IMG/VR virus record: IMGVR_UViG_3300032236_000382
Span: 1 to 39,493 of that record
Direction: 5' to 3' (one strand)
DNA length: 39,493 nucleotides
DNA from: a virus
A program made the translations under genes and the position numbers. The notes beneath the pieces were generated by a model. The model ran no database searches, was not told where the DNA came from, and saw only the letters and a program-made list of their open reading frames with translations. Shown in pieces: positions 13,011 through 19,449 of the stretch; the first letter of the stretch is position 1, and each line of letters opens with the position of its first letter.

Positions 13011-13687
13011 AGTATTCCATTGATGACTGGCTCCCTTACAAAGATATGATGCAGAAGATTGCATCAGACTATCAACGTAAGTATCCAATGGTGGAGTTAG
13101 ATGACTTACACCAAGAGATGTATCTATGGTTTGTTAGCCACCCCCGCAAGTTCAAGGAGTGGATGGCGATGGATACCAAAGACTCAGACAAACTTATAGC
13201 CAAGTCGCTACGCAATCAGTGCCTTAAGTATTGCGAGCGCGAGAAGGCTCGCGTCGCAGGCTATGACATCCATGACCTGTACTACTACGACATCTCAGTG
13301 GTCGAAGCATTCTTGCCTAGCATTATTGCTGAGTCATATGAGATGCCATCCAAGATTAAAGACCTTGGCAATCAAGTTAAGTCAGGCGAGATTAGTGATG
13401 GCATGAACTGGCTAGCCCTACGTGCTGATATCGCTAAGGCTTACTACGTTTTATCAGAACAGAAGCAACACATCCTATCCATTCGCTTTGAAGATGAAGG
13501 CGCAGAATGGAGCAAGATAGCAGAGGAACTAGGCACTACACCTGATGGTGCCCGTATGAAAGTCCAACGTGCATTGGGTTCGTTGGTTCAGAACTTAGGT
13601 GGATGGAGACCATACAATGACCAAGACACACAAGAAGCAGACAATACCGCAGAGCCAGAAGCCAGTGGTGAATTCGAAGAACAATGA
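13007..13687 (+). CDS. Sigma-70-like (ECF-type) transcription factor
   Basis: 226 aa, GTG start in a GTGA overlap with the previous stop. The N-terminal part (SDYQRKYPMVELDDLHQEMYLWF, then LRNQCLKYCEREKAR) resembles sigma region 2; the C-terminal part (VLSEQKQHILSIRFEDEGAEWSKIAEEL followed by TTPDGARMKVQRALGSL) is a convincing sigma region 4 helix-turn-helix. An acidic tail follows. No region 1 or 3, so ECF-like architecture. Since no phage RNA polymerase is present, it may redirect the host polymerase to phage promoters, perhaps the late one. It overlaps the glycosyltransferase start. Confidence 0.75.
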   Translation: MKYSIDDWLPYKDMMQKIASDYQRKYPMVELDDLHQEMYLWFVSHPRKFKEWMAMDTKDSDKLIAKSLRNQCLKYCEREKARVAGYDIHDLYYYDISVVEAFLPSIIAESYEMPSKIKDLGNQVKSGEISDGMNWLALRADIAKAYYVLSEQKQHILSIRFEDEGAEWSKIAEELGTTPDGARMKVQRALGSLVQNLGGWRPYNDQDTQEADNTAEPEASGEFEEQ

Positions 13688-14348
13688 AATCGTAGTCTGC
13701 TGGTGCGACAATGGCACCACAGATGGCAAGTTCACTGAGGGTCTGGTCTATTCCATCTTCTCATCTGATGTGCCGTTGGTATCAGCCATGCGAGTACAAG
13801 GCAATCAGATTGGACGCCAACGTCAGAACGCCTTTGATTACTGGCTAGACAAAACAGACTTTCCTTGGGTGCTATGGGTTGACTCGGACATTGTCCTAAC
13901 CGCTGAGGCATTAGGCAAGGTATGGAAAGCTGCCAATGCAAAGGAGCGACCAGTGGTATGTGGTACCTACTTCATTTCCAAGCAAAACGAGCAGGCTCTT
14001 ATGGAACCATATCCTGCACTGTTTCACTTTACTGAGGACAACTTTGCTATCCAGTATGTACACCCACTGCCAGCCAATGCTCTGATAGAGGTCGGCTGTG
14101 CTGGCTTCGGCTTCGTGCTGATGCACCGCAGTGCAGGTGAGCAGATGCGTAAGCATCACGGCAAGCGTCCGTTCTTTAATGAGACTGGTGTTGGGGAGCA
14201 GTTCGTATCAGAGGATATCAACTTCTTCCGTGCTATGAAAGAAGCCGGTGTCCCACTATGGGCACACACTGGGGCTACTGTCCAGCACATGAAGCGATTC
14301 TCCTTTGACCTAGAGTTCTACAAGTTGTACTGGAACAACCGTGGATGA
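13617..14348 (+). CDS. Family 2 (GT-A) glycosyltransferase
   Basis: 243 aa with start at ATG 13617 (GGAG nine bases upstream); a GTG at 13599 and later GTGs near 13665 are alternatives, because the first 25 codons overlap the sigma-like gene. The core has VLWVDSDIVLT (the metal-binding DxD of GT-A enzymes), VVCGTYFISK, GCAGFGFVLMHR and FVSEDINFFRAMKEAG (acceptor-side acidic residues). It transfers a sugar from a nucleotide-sugar to an unknown acceptor: phage DNA bases, a virion protein or host surface glycan. No DNA base-modifying enzyme is visible beside it, so protein or surface glycosylation is the more likely guess. Confidence 0.8.
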   Translation: MTKTHKKQTIPQSQKPVVNSKNNEIVVCWCDNGTTDGKFTEGLVYSIFSSDVPLVSAMRVQGNQIGRQRQNAFDYWLDKTDFPWVLWVDSDIVLTAEALGKVWKAANAKERPVVCGTYFISKQNEQALMEPYPALFHFTEDNFAIQYVHPLPANALIEVGCAGFGFVLMHRSAGEQMRKHHGKRPFFNETGVGEQFVSEDINFFRAMKEAGVPLWAHTGATVQHMKRFSFDLEFYKLYWNNRG

Positions 14349-14526
14349 CTTAACTGGTACGCCTACCTTTGCTTGTATCTGTGGCTGCATGGTATTCAGA
14401 GTGAATGTTATGTGGGACCAAGACTTACGGGCAGTAGGTTGGTATGATTTAAAACAACAATGCATTGAGTGCGGCACATGGACTACCGCACCTACGCCTA
14501 TAGATGAAGGGATGGACTGTGCCTAA
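14341..14526 (+). CDS. Small zinc-finger protein
   Basis: 61 aa, GTG start overlapping the glycosyltransferase stop by 8 nt. CICGC near the N-terminus and CIECG further on make a four-Cys zinc ribbon, with a conserved-looking aromatic middle (NVMWDQDLRAVGWYDL). No enzyme motif. It belongs to a compact group of small regulators at the end of the early block. Confidence 0.65.
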   Translation: MDDLTGTPTFACICGCMVFRVNVMWDQDLRAVGWYDLKQQCIECGTWTTAPTPIDEGMDCA

Positions 14527-14680
14527 CTACGATTTCAAATGCGAAACCTGTGGCACCATCATTGAAGTACAGGACTCTGCCCCACCTCCATGTACCACTT
14601 GCGGTAATACAATGGTAAGAGTATGGTCAGCTGTACCTATCCACTTCAAGGGTTCAGGCTTTTACAAAACCGGAGGCTAA
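14519..14680 (+). CDS. FmdB-type zinc-ribbon protein
   Basis: 53 aa, GTG start at 14519 overlapping the previous stop by 8 nt. YDFKCETCGTIIE, CTTCG, then MVRVWSAVPIHFKGSGFYKT match the FmdB-like zinc ribbon family seen in bacteria and many actinophages; the last motif is especially typical. Family members are called putative regulatory proteins, with no proven activity. It sits upstream of the HTH and WhiB genes, so a transcription role is plausible. Confidence 0.75.
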   Translation: MPNYDFKCETCGTIIEVQDSAPPPCTTCGNTMVRVWSAVPIHFKGSGFYKTGG

Positions 14681-14854
14681 ATGAAAATGCTGAGCGATGA
14701 TGATGTGCGTACTATCCGTCGTGAGTATGCAGTTATCAACGACAAGATTGGTTATGTTGCTACCAATGTGATTGAGCTAGCCAAACGATACAACGTCAGC
14801 CAAGAAACAATCCGCAAGGTTGCCATTGGTGTTACCTATAAGGAAGTCGTATGA
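14681..14854 (+). CDS. Small helix-turn-helix protein
   Basis: 57 aa, directly after the FmdB stop, with GGAGG 5 nt upstream. LSDDDVRTIRREYAV then NVIELAKRYNVSQETIRKVAIG forms a probable helix-turn-helix of the type found in phage and transposon DNA-binding proteins (recognition helix around SQETIRKVA). It could bind the TACTGT dyads as a dimer. The stop overlaps the whiB start (ATGA), so the two regulators are made together. Confidence 0.72.
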   Translation: MKMLSDDDVRTIRREYAVINDKIGYVATNVIELAKRYNVSQETIRKVAIGVTYKEVV

Positions 14855-15126
14855 GCAAAGAAGATTACTCGGTCTGCCTTGAGCCAGCAGATAAGGCAGA
14901 TGAACTATGGAAGCTAGATGCTAGCTGCCAAGGATTAAACACTGACATGTTCTTTACCGAGGTCGGACAGAACCCCGACCCTGCCCTTATCAGAATGTGT
15001 AAGGCCTGCCCTGTCAAGCAGCAGTGCATAGAGTATGCTTTGAAGTACAGCCTCGAGGGAATATGGGGCGGTATGGGACAGAGAGGCAGAGAAAACTACA
15101 GACGCAGACAGAAAATCACCCACTGA
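14851..15126 (+). CDS. whiB: WhiB-like iron-sulfur transcription factor
   Basis: 91 aa. Four cysteines in the WhiB arrangement: Cys26 (DASCQG), then Cys50, Cys53, Cys59 (CKACPVKQQC), ligating a 4Fe-4S cluster, followed by the GIWGG turn (70-74) and a basic C-terminus (RRRQK) for DNA contact. WhiB proteins are confined to actinobacteria and their phages and work by binding the primary sigma factor region 4 (family knowledge), so this is the best evidence for the host group. Last gene of the early block; a dyad repeat follows 12 bases after its stop. Likely role: reprogramming host transcription or blocking competing phages. Confidence 0.92.
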   Translation: MSKEDYSVCLEPADKADELWKLDASCQGLNTDMFFTEVGQNPDPALIRMCKACPVKQQCIEYALKYSLEGIWGGMGQRGRENYRRRQKITH

Positions 15127-15138
15127 CATGGGTGATTT

Positions 15139-15166
15139 TACTGTAGCAGTACTGTTCTGTACAGTA
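15139..15166. promoter_or_regulatory. Tandem TACTGT-type operator dyads after whiB
   Basis: Two adjoining dyads share two bases: TACTG-TAG-CAGTA (15139-15151) and TACTGT-TCTGT-ACAGTA (15150-15166). They echo the dyads in the divergent control region 12.6 kb away (or its back side in the circle). They could be an operator for a regulator encoded just upstream, or RNA hairpins at the 3' end of the early transcript. Confidence 0.6.
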
Positions 15167-15223
15167 GACACGCCGTAGATTTCCAAACTGGTAAGGGGAA
15201 GACCAGTTCGGGAAACAAAAAAG

Positions 15224-15262
15224 AACCCCCCGACCTAGTAAAGATACTAGGAAGGGGGGTTT
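15224..15262. terminator. Strong bidirectional terminator between convergent blocks
   Basis: AACCCCCC (15224-15231) pairs with GGGGGGTT (15254-15261), inner CCTAGTA / TACTAGG around an AAGA loop, with a GA/AA internal mismatch. An A-tract (AAAAAAG) precedes and TTT follows, so each strand can terminate; the leftward late transcript reads the hairpin with a T-run of AAAAAAG complement. It separates the end of whiB from the end of the lysis cassette. Confidence 0.85.
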
Positions 15263-15271
15263 CTGGTCTTA

Positions 15272-15292
15272 AAACGGCCTTAGAAGCCGTTT
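15272..15292. terminator. Second hairpin in the convergent region
   Basis: AAACGGC (15272-15278) pairs with GCCGTTT (15286-15292), loop CTTAGAA. It lies between the main terminator and the stop of the last late gene at 15302. Symmetric A/T ends allow weak termination in either direction; for the leftward transcript it comes first. Confidence 0.6.
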
Positions 15293-15301
15293 AAAGGGGT
15301 A

Positions 15302-15571
15302 CTATGCAGCAGGTGTAGCCGGTGCTGACGGAGCAGCAGGAGCGTCTACGACCTTAGCGGCTGCTACTAGAGCAGGAGCTGGGTTCGGGAACTGGTCTGC
15401 TGGGTTAGCCCAACGTAGGATAGGTGGGATGATTGAGCCCACGCCTGCAGCGATAAGGTCATGAGGTGTGTGCTTGCCAAGGATGTACTCTGTGGCTACA
15501 GCACCCACGAATACGTGGGCATAGGTGGCCAGCACAGTCCACACCTTTGGTGAGATGTTGAGGTTACGCAT
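15302..15571 (-). CDS. Small membrane protein, holin-like
   Basis: 89 aa, ATG at 15571 with AAGGAG eight bases upstream. Two hydrophobic segments (VWTVLATYAHVFVGAVATEYI, DLIAAGVGSIIPPIL) and an Ala/Pro-rich hydrophilic tail (APALVAAAKVVDAPAAPSAP). The layout fits a class II-like holin that makes the pore for endolysin release, but holins share no signature motif. It is the last gene of the late block, following the amidase and Zn-finger mini-gene. Confidence 0.65.
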   Translation of the reverse strand: MRNLNISPKVWTVLATYAHVFVGAVATEYILGKHTPHDLIAAGVGSIIPPILRWANPADQFPNPAPALVAAAKVVDAPAAPSAPATPAA

Positions 15572-15576
15572 ATGTC

Positions 15577-15711
15577 TTACTCCTTAAGGTAGTCTTCATA
15601 GCAATCCGGACATAAGAATGTCCAGTTCTTAATGTTATATGCCCCCCACCTACGGCAGCGGAAGCAACTCGCATGAAGATAAAGTTTACGAGTGGGACTT
15701 AACGAGCCCAA
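15577..15711 (-). CDS. Small Zn-finger protein in the lysis cassette
   Basis: About 44 aa; the end (TAA at 15577) is certain. The start is uncertain: upstream codons belong to the amidase gene in another frame, and a TTG at 15711 gives SLSPTRKLYLHASCFRC...CPDC. Cys pairs CFRC and CPDC form a single zinc site. No good Shine-Dalgarno sequence precedes the TTG, so translation may depend on the amidase gene it overlaps. Function unknown. Confidence 0.5.
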   Translation of the reverse strand: MGSLSPTRKLYLHASCFRCRRWGAYNIKNWTFLCPDCYEDYLKE

Positions 15712-16225
15712 GGTAGGTATCCCAAGGGAAGTGAGTACCCGGGTCGGTGTGTCCGCCAGCAATCTTCTTGGCTGCGGTGATATCCGCATGACCACAGAAG
15801 CCTGCTTTACCTACAAGGATATCTGCTGGGGTTAACTTGATAGCAGGGATGCGATAACGCTTGGCTATCTCAGCGGCAAGCTGAGCTGAAAGCTTTAGTT
15901 CAGCTTGAGAGTATGCATCGTTCCATTGCTCAGGGCTTTGGCTAGCAGAGCCAGCATGTTCAATGGAGATAGACTGTTGGTTGAGTAGCCAGTCATCACA
16001 TGCCCATGCAGTATCAAACTCAGAGACTGATTGAACTACCTGCTTGTCATCCACCATGTAGTGGGCTGATGCTTGCGGTGCTGTCTTGCCTGCAAACCAG
16101 CCGGCTACTTGCTTGGCTCGTCCCTCTGACTCAGGTGTCTCCATAGTGTGAACCACAATAAGGTGGGGAATATGTCCGCCCCGTCCCTTGCTGAAGTTAA
16201 CTGCTTGATAAAATGGGTAGGTCAC
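15686..16225 (-). CDS. Endolysin: N-acetylmuramoyl-L-alanine amidase
   Basis: 179 aa, GTG start at 16225 within a GTGA overlap. The amidase_2/PGRP fold is shown by HLIVVHTMETP (His26 zinc ligand), SAHYMVD, ISIEHAG, and the CGHADIT and GGHTDPG motifs (His159 and Asp161 probable remaining ligands). It cuts the amide bond between N-acetylmuramic acid and L-alanine in host wall. A single catalytic domain with no clear wall-binding repeat and no signal peptide, so it needs a holin for export. The two membrane proteins upstream and one downstream are its likely partners. Confidence 0.9.
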   Translation of the reverse strand: MTYPFYQAVNFSKGRGGHIPHLIVVHTMETPESEGRAKQVAGWFAGKTAPQASAHYMVDDKQVVQSVSEFDTAWACDDWLLNQQSISIEHAGSASQSPEQWNDAYSQAELKLSAQLAAEIAKRYRIPAIKLTPADILVGKAGFCGHADITAAKKIAGGHTDPGTHFPWDTYLGLVKSHS

Positions 16226-16572
16226 TTGGCTTCCTTGTCTTCAATTAAATCTTCAATGTGCTCAAGCTCTTGCTTCTCTAGCTTGAGGATGTGGCGAATG
16301 ATTTGAGCATCGCGCTTGGTCTGGCCAATCATGGCGATACCAATGATGAGTTCAACGGTAACCGCTAGCCATGAGGCTAAGTTCATCCAGTGGATGTAGG
16401 ACTTATCGTCACCAAACCATGATGGTTTAATCCACCATACCGCAGTAGTCGCAGTCCATGCAATCACAAAGAGCCAGTTCCGAATCGCGCTCTGTATTGT
16501 CCATGATATTTGCTCGCTAAATGTAAGGATGTCACCGGTATCTGGGTGAATGTATTTCTTTTTAAACATCAT
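16222..16572 (-). CDS. Two-pass membrane protein, DUF1003-like, holin or antiholin candidate
   Basis: 116 aa with ATGATG start (16572 or 16569). Two transmembrane helices (NWLFVIAWTATTAVWWI and LASWLAVTVELIIGIAMIG) followed by a charged coiled-coil tail (LKLEKQELEHIEDLIEDK). The second helix and the GQTKRDAQ stretch resemble the DUF1003/iron-permease-like membrane family. Placed between a TM-coiled-coil protein and the amidase, it probably takes part in lysis timing. Overlaps the amidase start. Confidence 0.68.
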   Translation of the reverse strand: MMFKKKYIHPDTGDILTFSEQISWTIQSAIRNWLFVIAWTATTAVWWIKPSWFGDDKSYIHWMNLASWLAVTVELIIGIAMIGQTKRDAQIIRHILKLEKQELEHIEDLIEDKEAK

Positions 16573-16849
16573 GTCTCGCCTTCATTACTTCGACGTCGGT
16601 CTTAATTGACTGTTGGTTTTCTATCAGGGCATCAACCTTGTTGATGAGTCCTGTCTTGCCATCGTTGTATAGGGCGTACTCAATACGGCTAGTACGTTTA
16701 TCCATTTCAGACACTACATGTAGTAGTGGCGTGACTTGCTCGTTGATTACACGATTGAGGTAGTGCTTAAAGACAAAGGCTGCTCCAGCTAGTACGCCGG
16801 TAAGGACAAAGAAGTATGAGTAGACAATGGTGGCTGTATTAACGTTCAC
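16562..16849 (-). CDS. Single-pass membrane protein with coiled-coil tail
   Basis: 95 aa, GTG start at 16849 closely following the tail-gene stop. Residues about 9-30 (VYSYFFVLTGVLAGAAFVFKHY) form one membrane helix; the rest (VSEMDKRTSRIEYAL, LINKVDALIENQQSIKTDVEVM) is amphipathic and coiled-coil-like. This layout occurs in phage lysis accessory proteins and in spanin-like or holin-associated proteins, though actinobacteria with one membrane need no spanin. Part of the lysis cassette by context. Confidence 0.65.
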   Translation of the reverse strand: MNVNTATIVYSYFFVLTGVLAGAAFVFKHYLNRVINEQVTPLLHVVSEMDKRTSRIEYALYNDGKTGLINKVDALIENQQSIKTDVEVMKARHDV

Positions 16850-16852
16850 GTT

Positions 16853-18826
16853 CTATACCGTTCTGACTGTGATAACGACAACCCCGCCGAAGTTTGTCAG
16901 CTTCTTATCTGGGGACATCTTGTTGACAAAGGTTAGTTCTTCAATCAAGCACTGGTTAGTTTCTCCAGTACGGAAATCTTGTAGGGTGACCACATCACCC
17001 GCTGCTTCTAGGGATTCAAGAGCAGCCAGCTTGTCGAAGGCACGGCCTTCATAGCCAATGGTTCCATTGTACTTGTCAGTCTCTACGTCATAGCAGAGTA
17101 GCGGTATCTTGATGATACGAGTACGAGGTGTAGCAGGCACAGCCTTGAGTTGGTAGCCCTTGAAGGTAGGTCCAAGAGTAGGGTCAGTGCCATCGCGGTA
17201 CAGGGTAAAGCGCAGAGCAATAGCATCCTGTGCCCCTGATGGGGAAGTGATGGTTACTTCTGGTGTACCAATCACGTTGTTGTACGACACGATATTGTAC
17301 AAATTGTTATTGACATCTATAGTGTTGATACTCATAGAGCCCTTGCTTACACCGGTAGTAGTACCCGATGGGGCTAGACCATAGTCACCACGTGCCACAA
17401 TACGCTTGAAGTTCTTTTGCTCTAGTGTGTTGTAGCGAATAAAACCAGTCTGGACATAGCCACTAGGCATGAGCTGGGTCATAGACTGTGCCCATAGCCC
17501 TTGGCTAGATGGGGCATCAGCACTGTTAGAAGATAGGAAGGCTAACTGATTGGTGTTGCCAAAGAAAGCAATATCGTAGGTAGTACCAGTAATGGTGTCA
17601 GCCACAATGTCTTGTGCTGTAGCAAAGCGAAGCGTATCAATCTCATTAGACAAGTCAATGCGCCATGTACCTGAGTATTGGTTAGAGCCAGTAGTTACTG
17701 CGCTACCAAACCATACATAAGAATCACGGGCAGCAAAGCCACGTACTGGGGTAGCAGTGTTGACGAGCAGTGGACCGTAGGTAATGTAGCCTGTGGCTTG
17801 GTCTACCTGTGCTACACGCACACCTTTGTTGGTACCAATGATGAGGTACTCACCAAGATGAGAGTACATAGAGTAAATAATCTCACCCATAGGCAGCTGT
17901 GCTGCAATGATGCCCGATGTAAGAACAGGCATAGTACCTGTGCTGGTAAGAACAAACATGTAGATAGCAGAGTTAGCACCAGCATAGCCTGCTGCGTAGA
18001 TAGCAGGACCAGCTTCTTCAATGTCAGTCCACTGCCATGATGGGTTAGGGTGGGTATAAACAGGGGTAGGCATGCCGCCTCCCGTGCCTACTAATTCGTA
18101 AAGACTATTGTTAATGCCAGCAACAAGGCGTTGCTTAACCCAGTGCATAGCGGATGATGTAATGGTTCCTGTTCTTCCAAACAAAGAAGTTGCTGAACCA
18201 CCAGCAATTGGCTTAGACCATACGTGAGTAGCGTCTAAGTAGTACAGATTGGTGCCGTCCGTCGTGAACGAATAGATAGAACCAGAGGCAGTAACCAATG
18301 TAGTTTTGGCTCCTGTGTTATCTACTTTGTAGATGTTGGTATCTAACATGATGACATAATCACCATCACCTGCTGCATGGTATGACTCAAGGTGAGAGGC
18401 AGCAGTAGTGGATGTACATAGACTGGTGGTATTAAGCAGGCTTACTTGGCCTTGGTTAAATACATTCACACCATAGGATGAGTTAAAACGATACGAGTTA
18501 GATGCCAGTGTGGTAGAGAATGGGTTGGCAAATGGGTCGTAGAAAGTAATACCTTGACCGGCATGAAAGCTGGACTGGCTACGAAGCCACCAACCTGTGA
18601 TGGATTGCTCACCCGGGTCACGCTGTGTATCGAACTGGTTCTTACGGAACGGCGCAGTGCTGCGCTCGTATGCATGCTGGTCACTTGCATCAAGGATGAA
18701 AGGGATACCACCAATGGCTACGTCGTAGTCAATGCCAGAGTTCTGCCAGATAGTACCTGAGGTAATACCTAGGTCAACGGCAATGGCTTCTGAAGCACGA
18801 CCCTGCGTAATGTCATAACCTGACAC
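16853..18826 (-). CDS. Large tail protein, nozzle-like beta-rich
   Basis: 657 aa, GTG start at 18826 with AGGGGG just before. Residues about 150-420 consist of repeated beta units (such as YVIMLDTNIYKVD, GTNLYYLDATHVWSKP, QRLVAGINNSLYELV, GEYLIIGTNKGVRVAQVD, DSYVWFGSAV), in keeping with a propeller-like tail nozzle of short-tailed phages. The C-terminal part (LEELTF-like ECLIEELTF, GGVVVITVRTV) looks like a typical tail-protein beta domain. Separated from the fibre genes by an intrinsic terminator (18838-18864). Host attachment or tail tip is the likely place; the exact T7 gp12 comparison is inference. Confidence 0.7.
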   Translation of the reverse strand: MSGYDITQGRASEAIAVDLGITSGTIWQNSGIDYDVAIGGIPFILDASDQHAYERSTAPFRKNQFDTQRDPGEQSITGWWLRSQSSFHAGQGITFYDPFANPFSTTLASNSYRFNSSYGVNVFNQGQVSLLNTTSLCTSTTAASHLESYHAAGDGDYVIMLDTNIYKVDNTGAKTTLVTASGSIYSFTTDGTNLYYLDATHVWSKPIAGGSATSLFGRTGTITSSAMHWVKQRLVAGINNSLYELVGTGGGMPTPVYTHPNPSWQWTDIEEAGPAIYAAGYAGANSAIYMFVLTSTGTMPVLTSGIIAAQLPMGEIIYSMYSHLGEYLIIGTNKGVRVAQVDQATGYITYGPLLVNTATPVRGFAARDSYVWFGSAVTTGSNQYSGTWRIDLSNEIDTLRFATAQDIVADTITGTTYDIAFFGNTNQLAFLSSNSADAPSSQGLWAQSMTQLMPSGYVQTGFIRYNTLEQKNFKRIVARGDYGLAPSGTTTGVSKGSMSINTIDVNNNLYNIVSYNNVIGTPEVTITSPSGAQDAIALRFTLYRDGTDPTLGPTFKGYQLKAVPATPRTRIIKIPLLCYDVETDKYNGTIGYEGRAFDKLAALESLEAAGDVVTLQDFRTGETNQCLIEELTFVNKMSPDKKLTNFGGVVVITVRTV

Positions 18827-18837
18827 GGTAACCCCCT

Positions 18838-18864
18838 AAAAGAAAAGCCCCTCCGAAGAGGGGC
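18838..18864 (-). terminator. Intrinsic terminator inside the late block
   Basis: On the minus strand: stem GCCCCTC / GAGGGGC with TTCG tetraloop (18847-18864 plus strand coordinates), followed by TTTTCTTTT. This is a textbook Rho-independent terminator. It lies after the 77-aa gene and directly before the ribosome-binding site of the 657-aa tail gene, so it lowers or separates expression of tail-nozzle and lysis genes from the fibre genes. Confidence 0.9.
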
Positions 18865-18881
18865 GCACATTGTTTGTACTA

Positions 18882-19115
18882 CTACTTGGTGATTGCTGCT
18901 ACTTCGTCTCCACTGAGACCAAGTGCTGCGAGTTTAGCTTGAGCAGATAGTTTAGCGTCTGCCTCTGCTTGTGCCTTTGCATCAGCAGCAGCTTTGTCAG
19001 CGGCTGCTTGAGCAGCCATCTGGTCACGCTCTGCAATTTCAGCAGGGGTTAAGTCAATGTATTCTTGTGTGCCCTTCTCAAGGTCAACGACAAGTTTCTT
19101 AGGTGTATCAGCCAT
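18882..19115 (-). CDS. Small Ala-rich helical protein, possible tail-fibre assembly accessory
   Basis: 77 aa, ATG at 19115 with GGAAGG eight bases upstream and an 8-nt overlap with the previous gene. After a short beta start (PKKLVVDLEKGTQEYIDLTPAEI) comes an Ala-rich helix (AAADAKAQAEADAKLSAQAK) ending in LAALGLSGDEVAA. Very similar small proteins, recognised by the LTPAEIAER and LAALGL elements, occur beside tail-fibre genes in many phages (general knowledge); a chaperone or virion minor role is inferred. A terminator follows. Confidence 0.7.
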   Translation of the reverse strand: MADTPKKLVVDLEKGTQEYIDLTPAEIAERDQMAAQAAADKAAADAKAQAEADAKLSAQAKLAALGLSGDEVAAITK

Positions 19116-19440
19116 TTACGGTTGCCTTCCAATCTTTGTTTGTTTCATCCCACTCGTACATAAGTCCATCTGTTGGGTAAGCAACAGGTGCTACCCACTT
19201 AGCATTCTCATCCAGTGTCCAAGAAGGATATGGTTGAGGTGCTACAAAAGCATCAATGTCCTCACGATAGGTATAGCCAATGCCAGCAAAGTTCTTACGG
19301 ATGTTTCCATTGTAAGAAGTCTTTACCCACTTGCCACCTAATGAGTTCATAAAGGCTTCGCCTTCATCTGCTTCATTATTGTTTCCAACAAGTACACGAA
19401 GTACAATGTTGCTATCGTCTATCTCTGCCCAATGTGACAT
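19108..19440 (-). CDS. SHWAEID-type small phage protein
   Basis: 110 aa from the second ATG (19440), which has AAGGAG at the better distance than the first (19443). The sequence MSHWAEIDDSNIVLRVLVGNN...GGKWVKTSYNG...RKNFAGIGYTY...FVAPQPYPSWTLDENAKW is a widely shared pattern in marine and freshwater tailed phages, usually near tail-fibre genes. Probable function: fibre or tail decoration protein; unproven. Aromatic-rich beta structure is likely. Confidence 0.75.
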   Translation of the reverse strand: MSHWAEIDDSNIVLRVLVGNNNEADEGEAFMNSLGGKWVKTSYNGNIRKNFAGIGYTYREDIDAFVAPQPYPSWTLDENAKWVAPVAYPTDGLMYEWDETNKDWKATVNG

Positions 19441-19449
19441 CATGTCTCC

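Noticed and set aside
15577-15795. 72-aa version of the lysis-cassette Zn-finger gene
   Set aside because: The first 28 codons only mirror the amidase gene in another frame; the finger itself is the plausible product.
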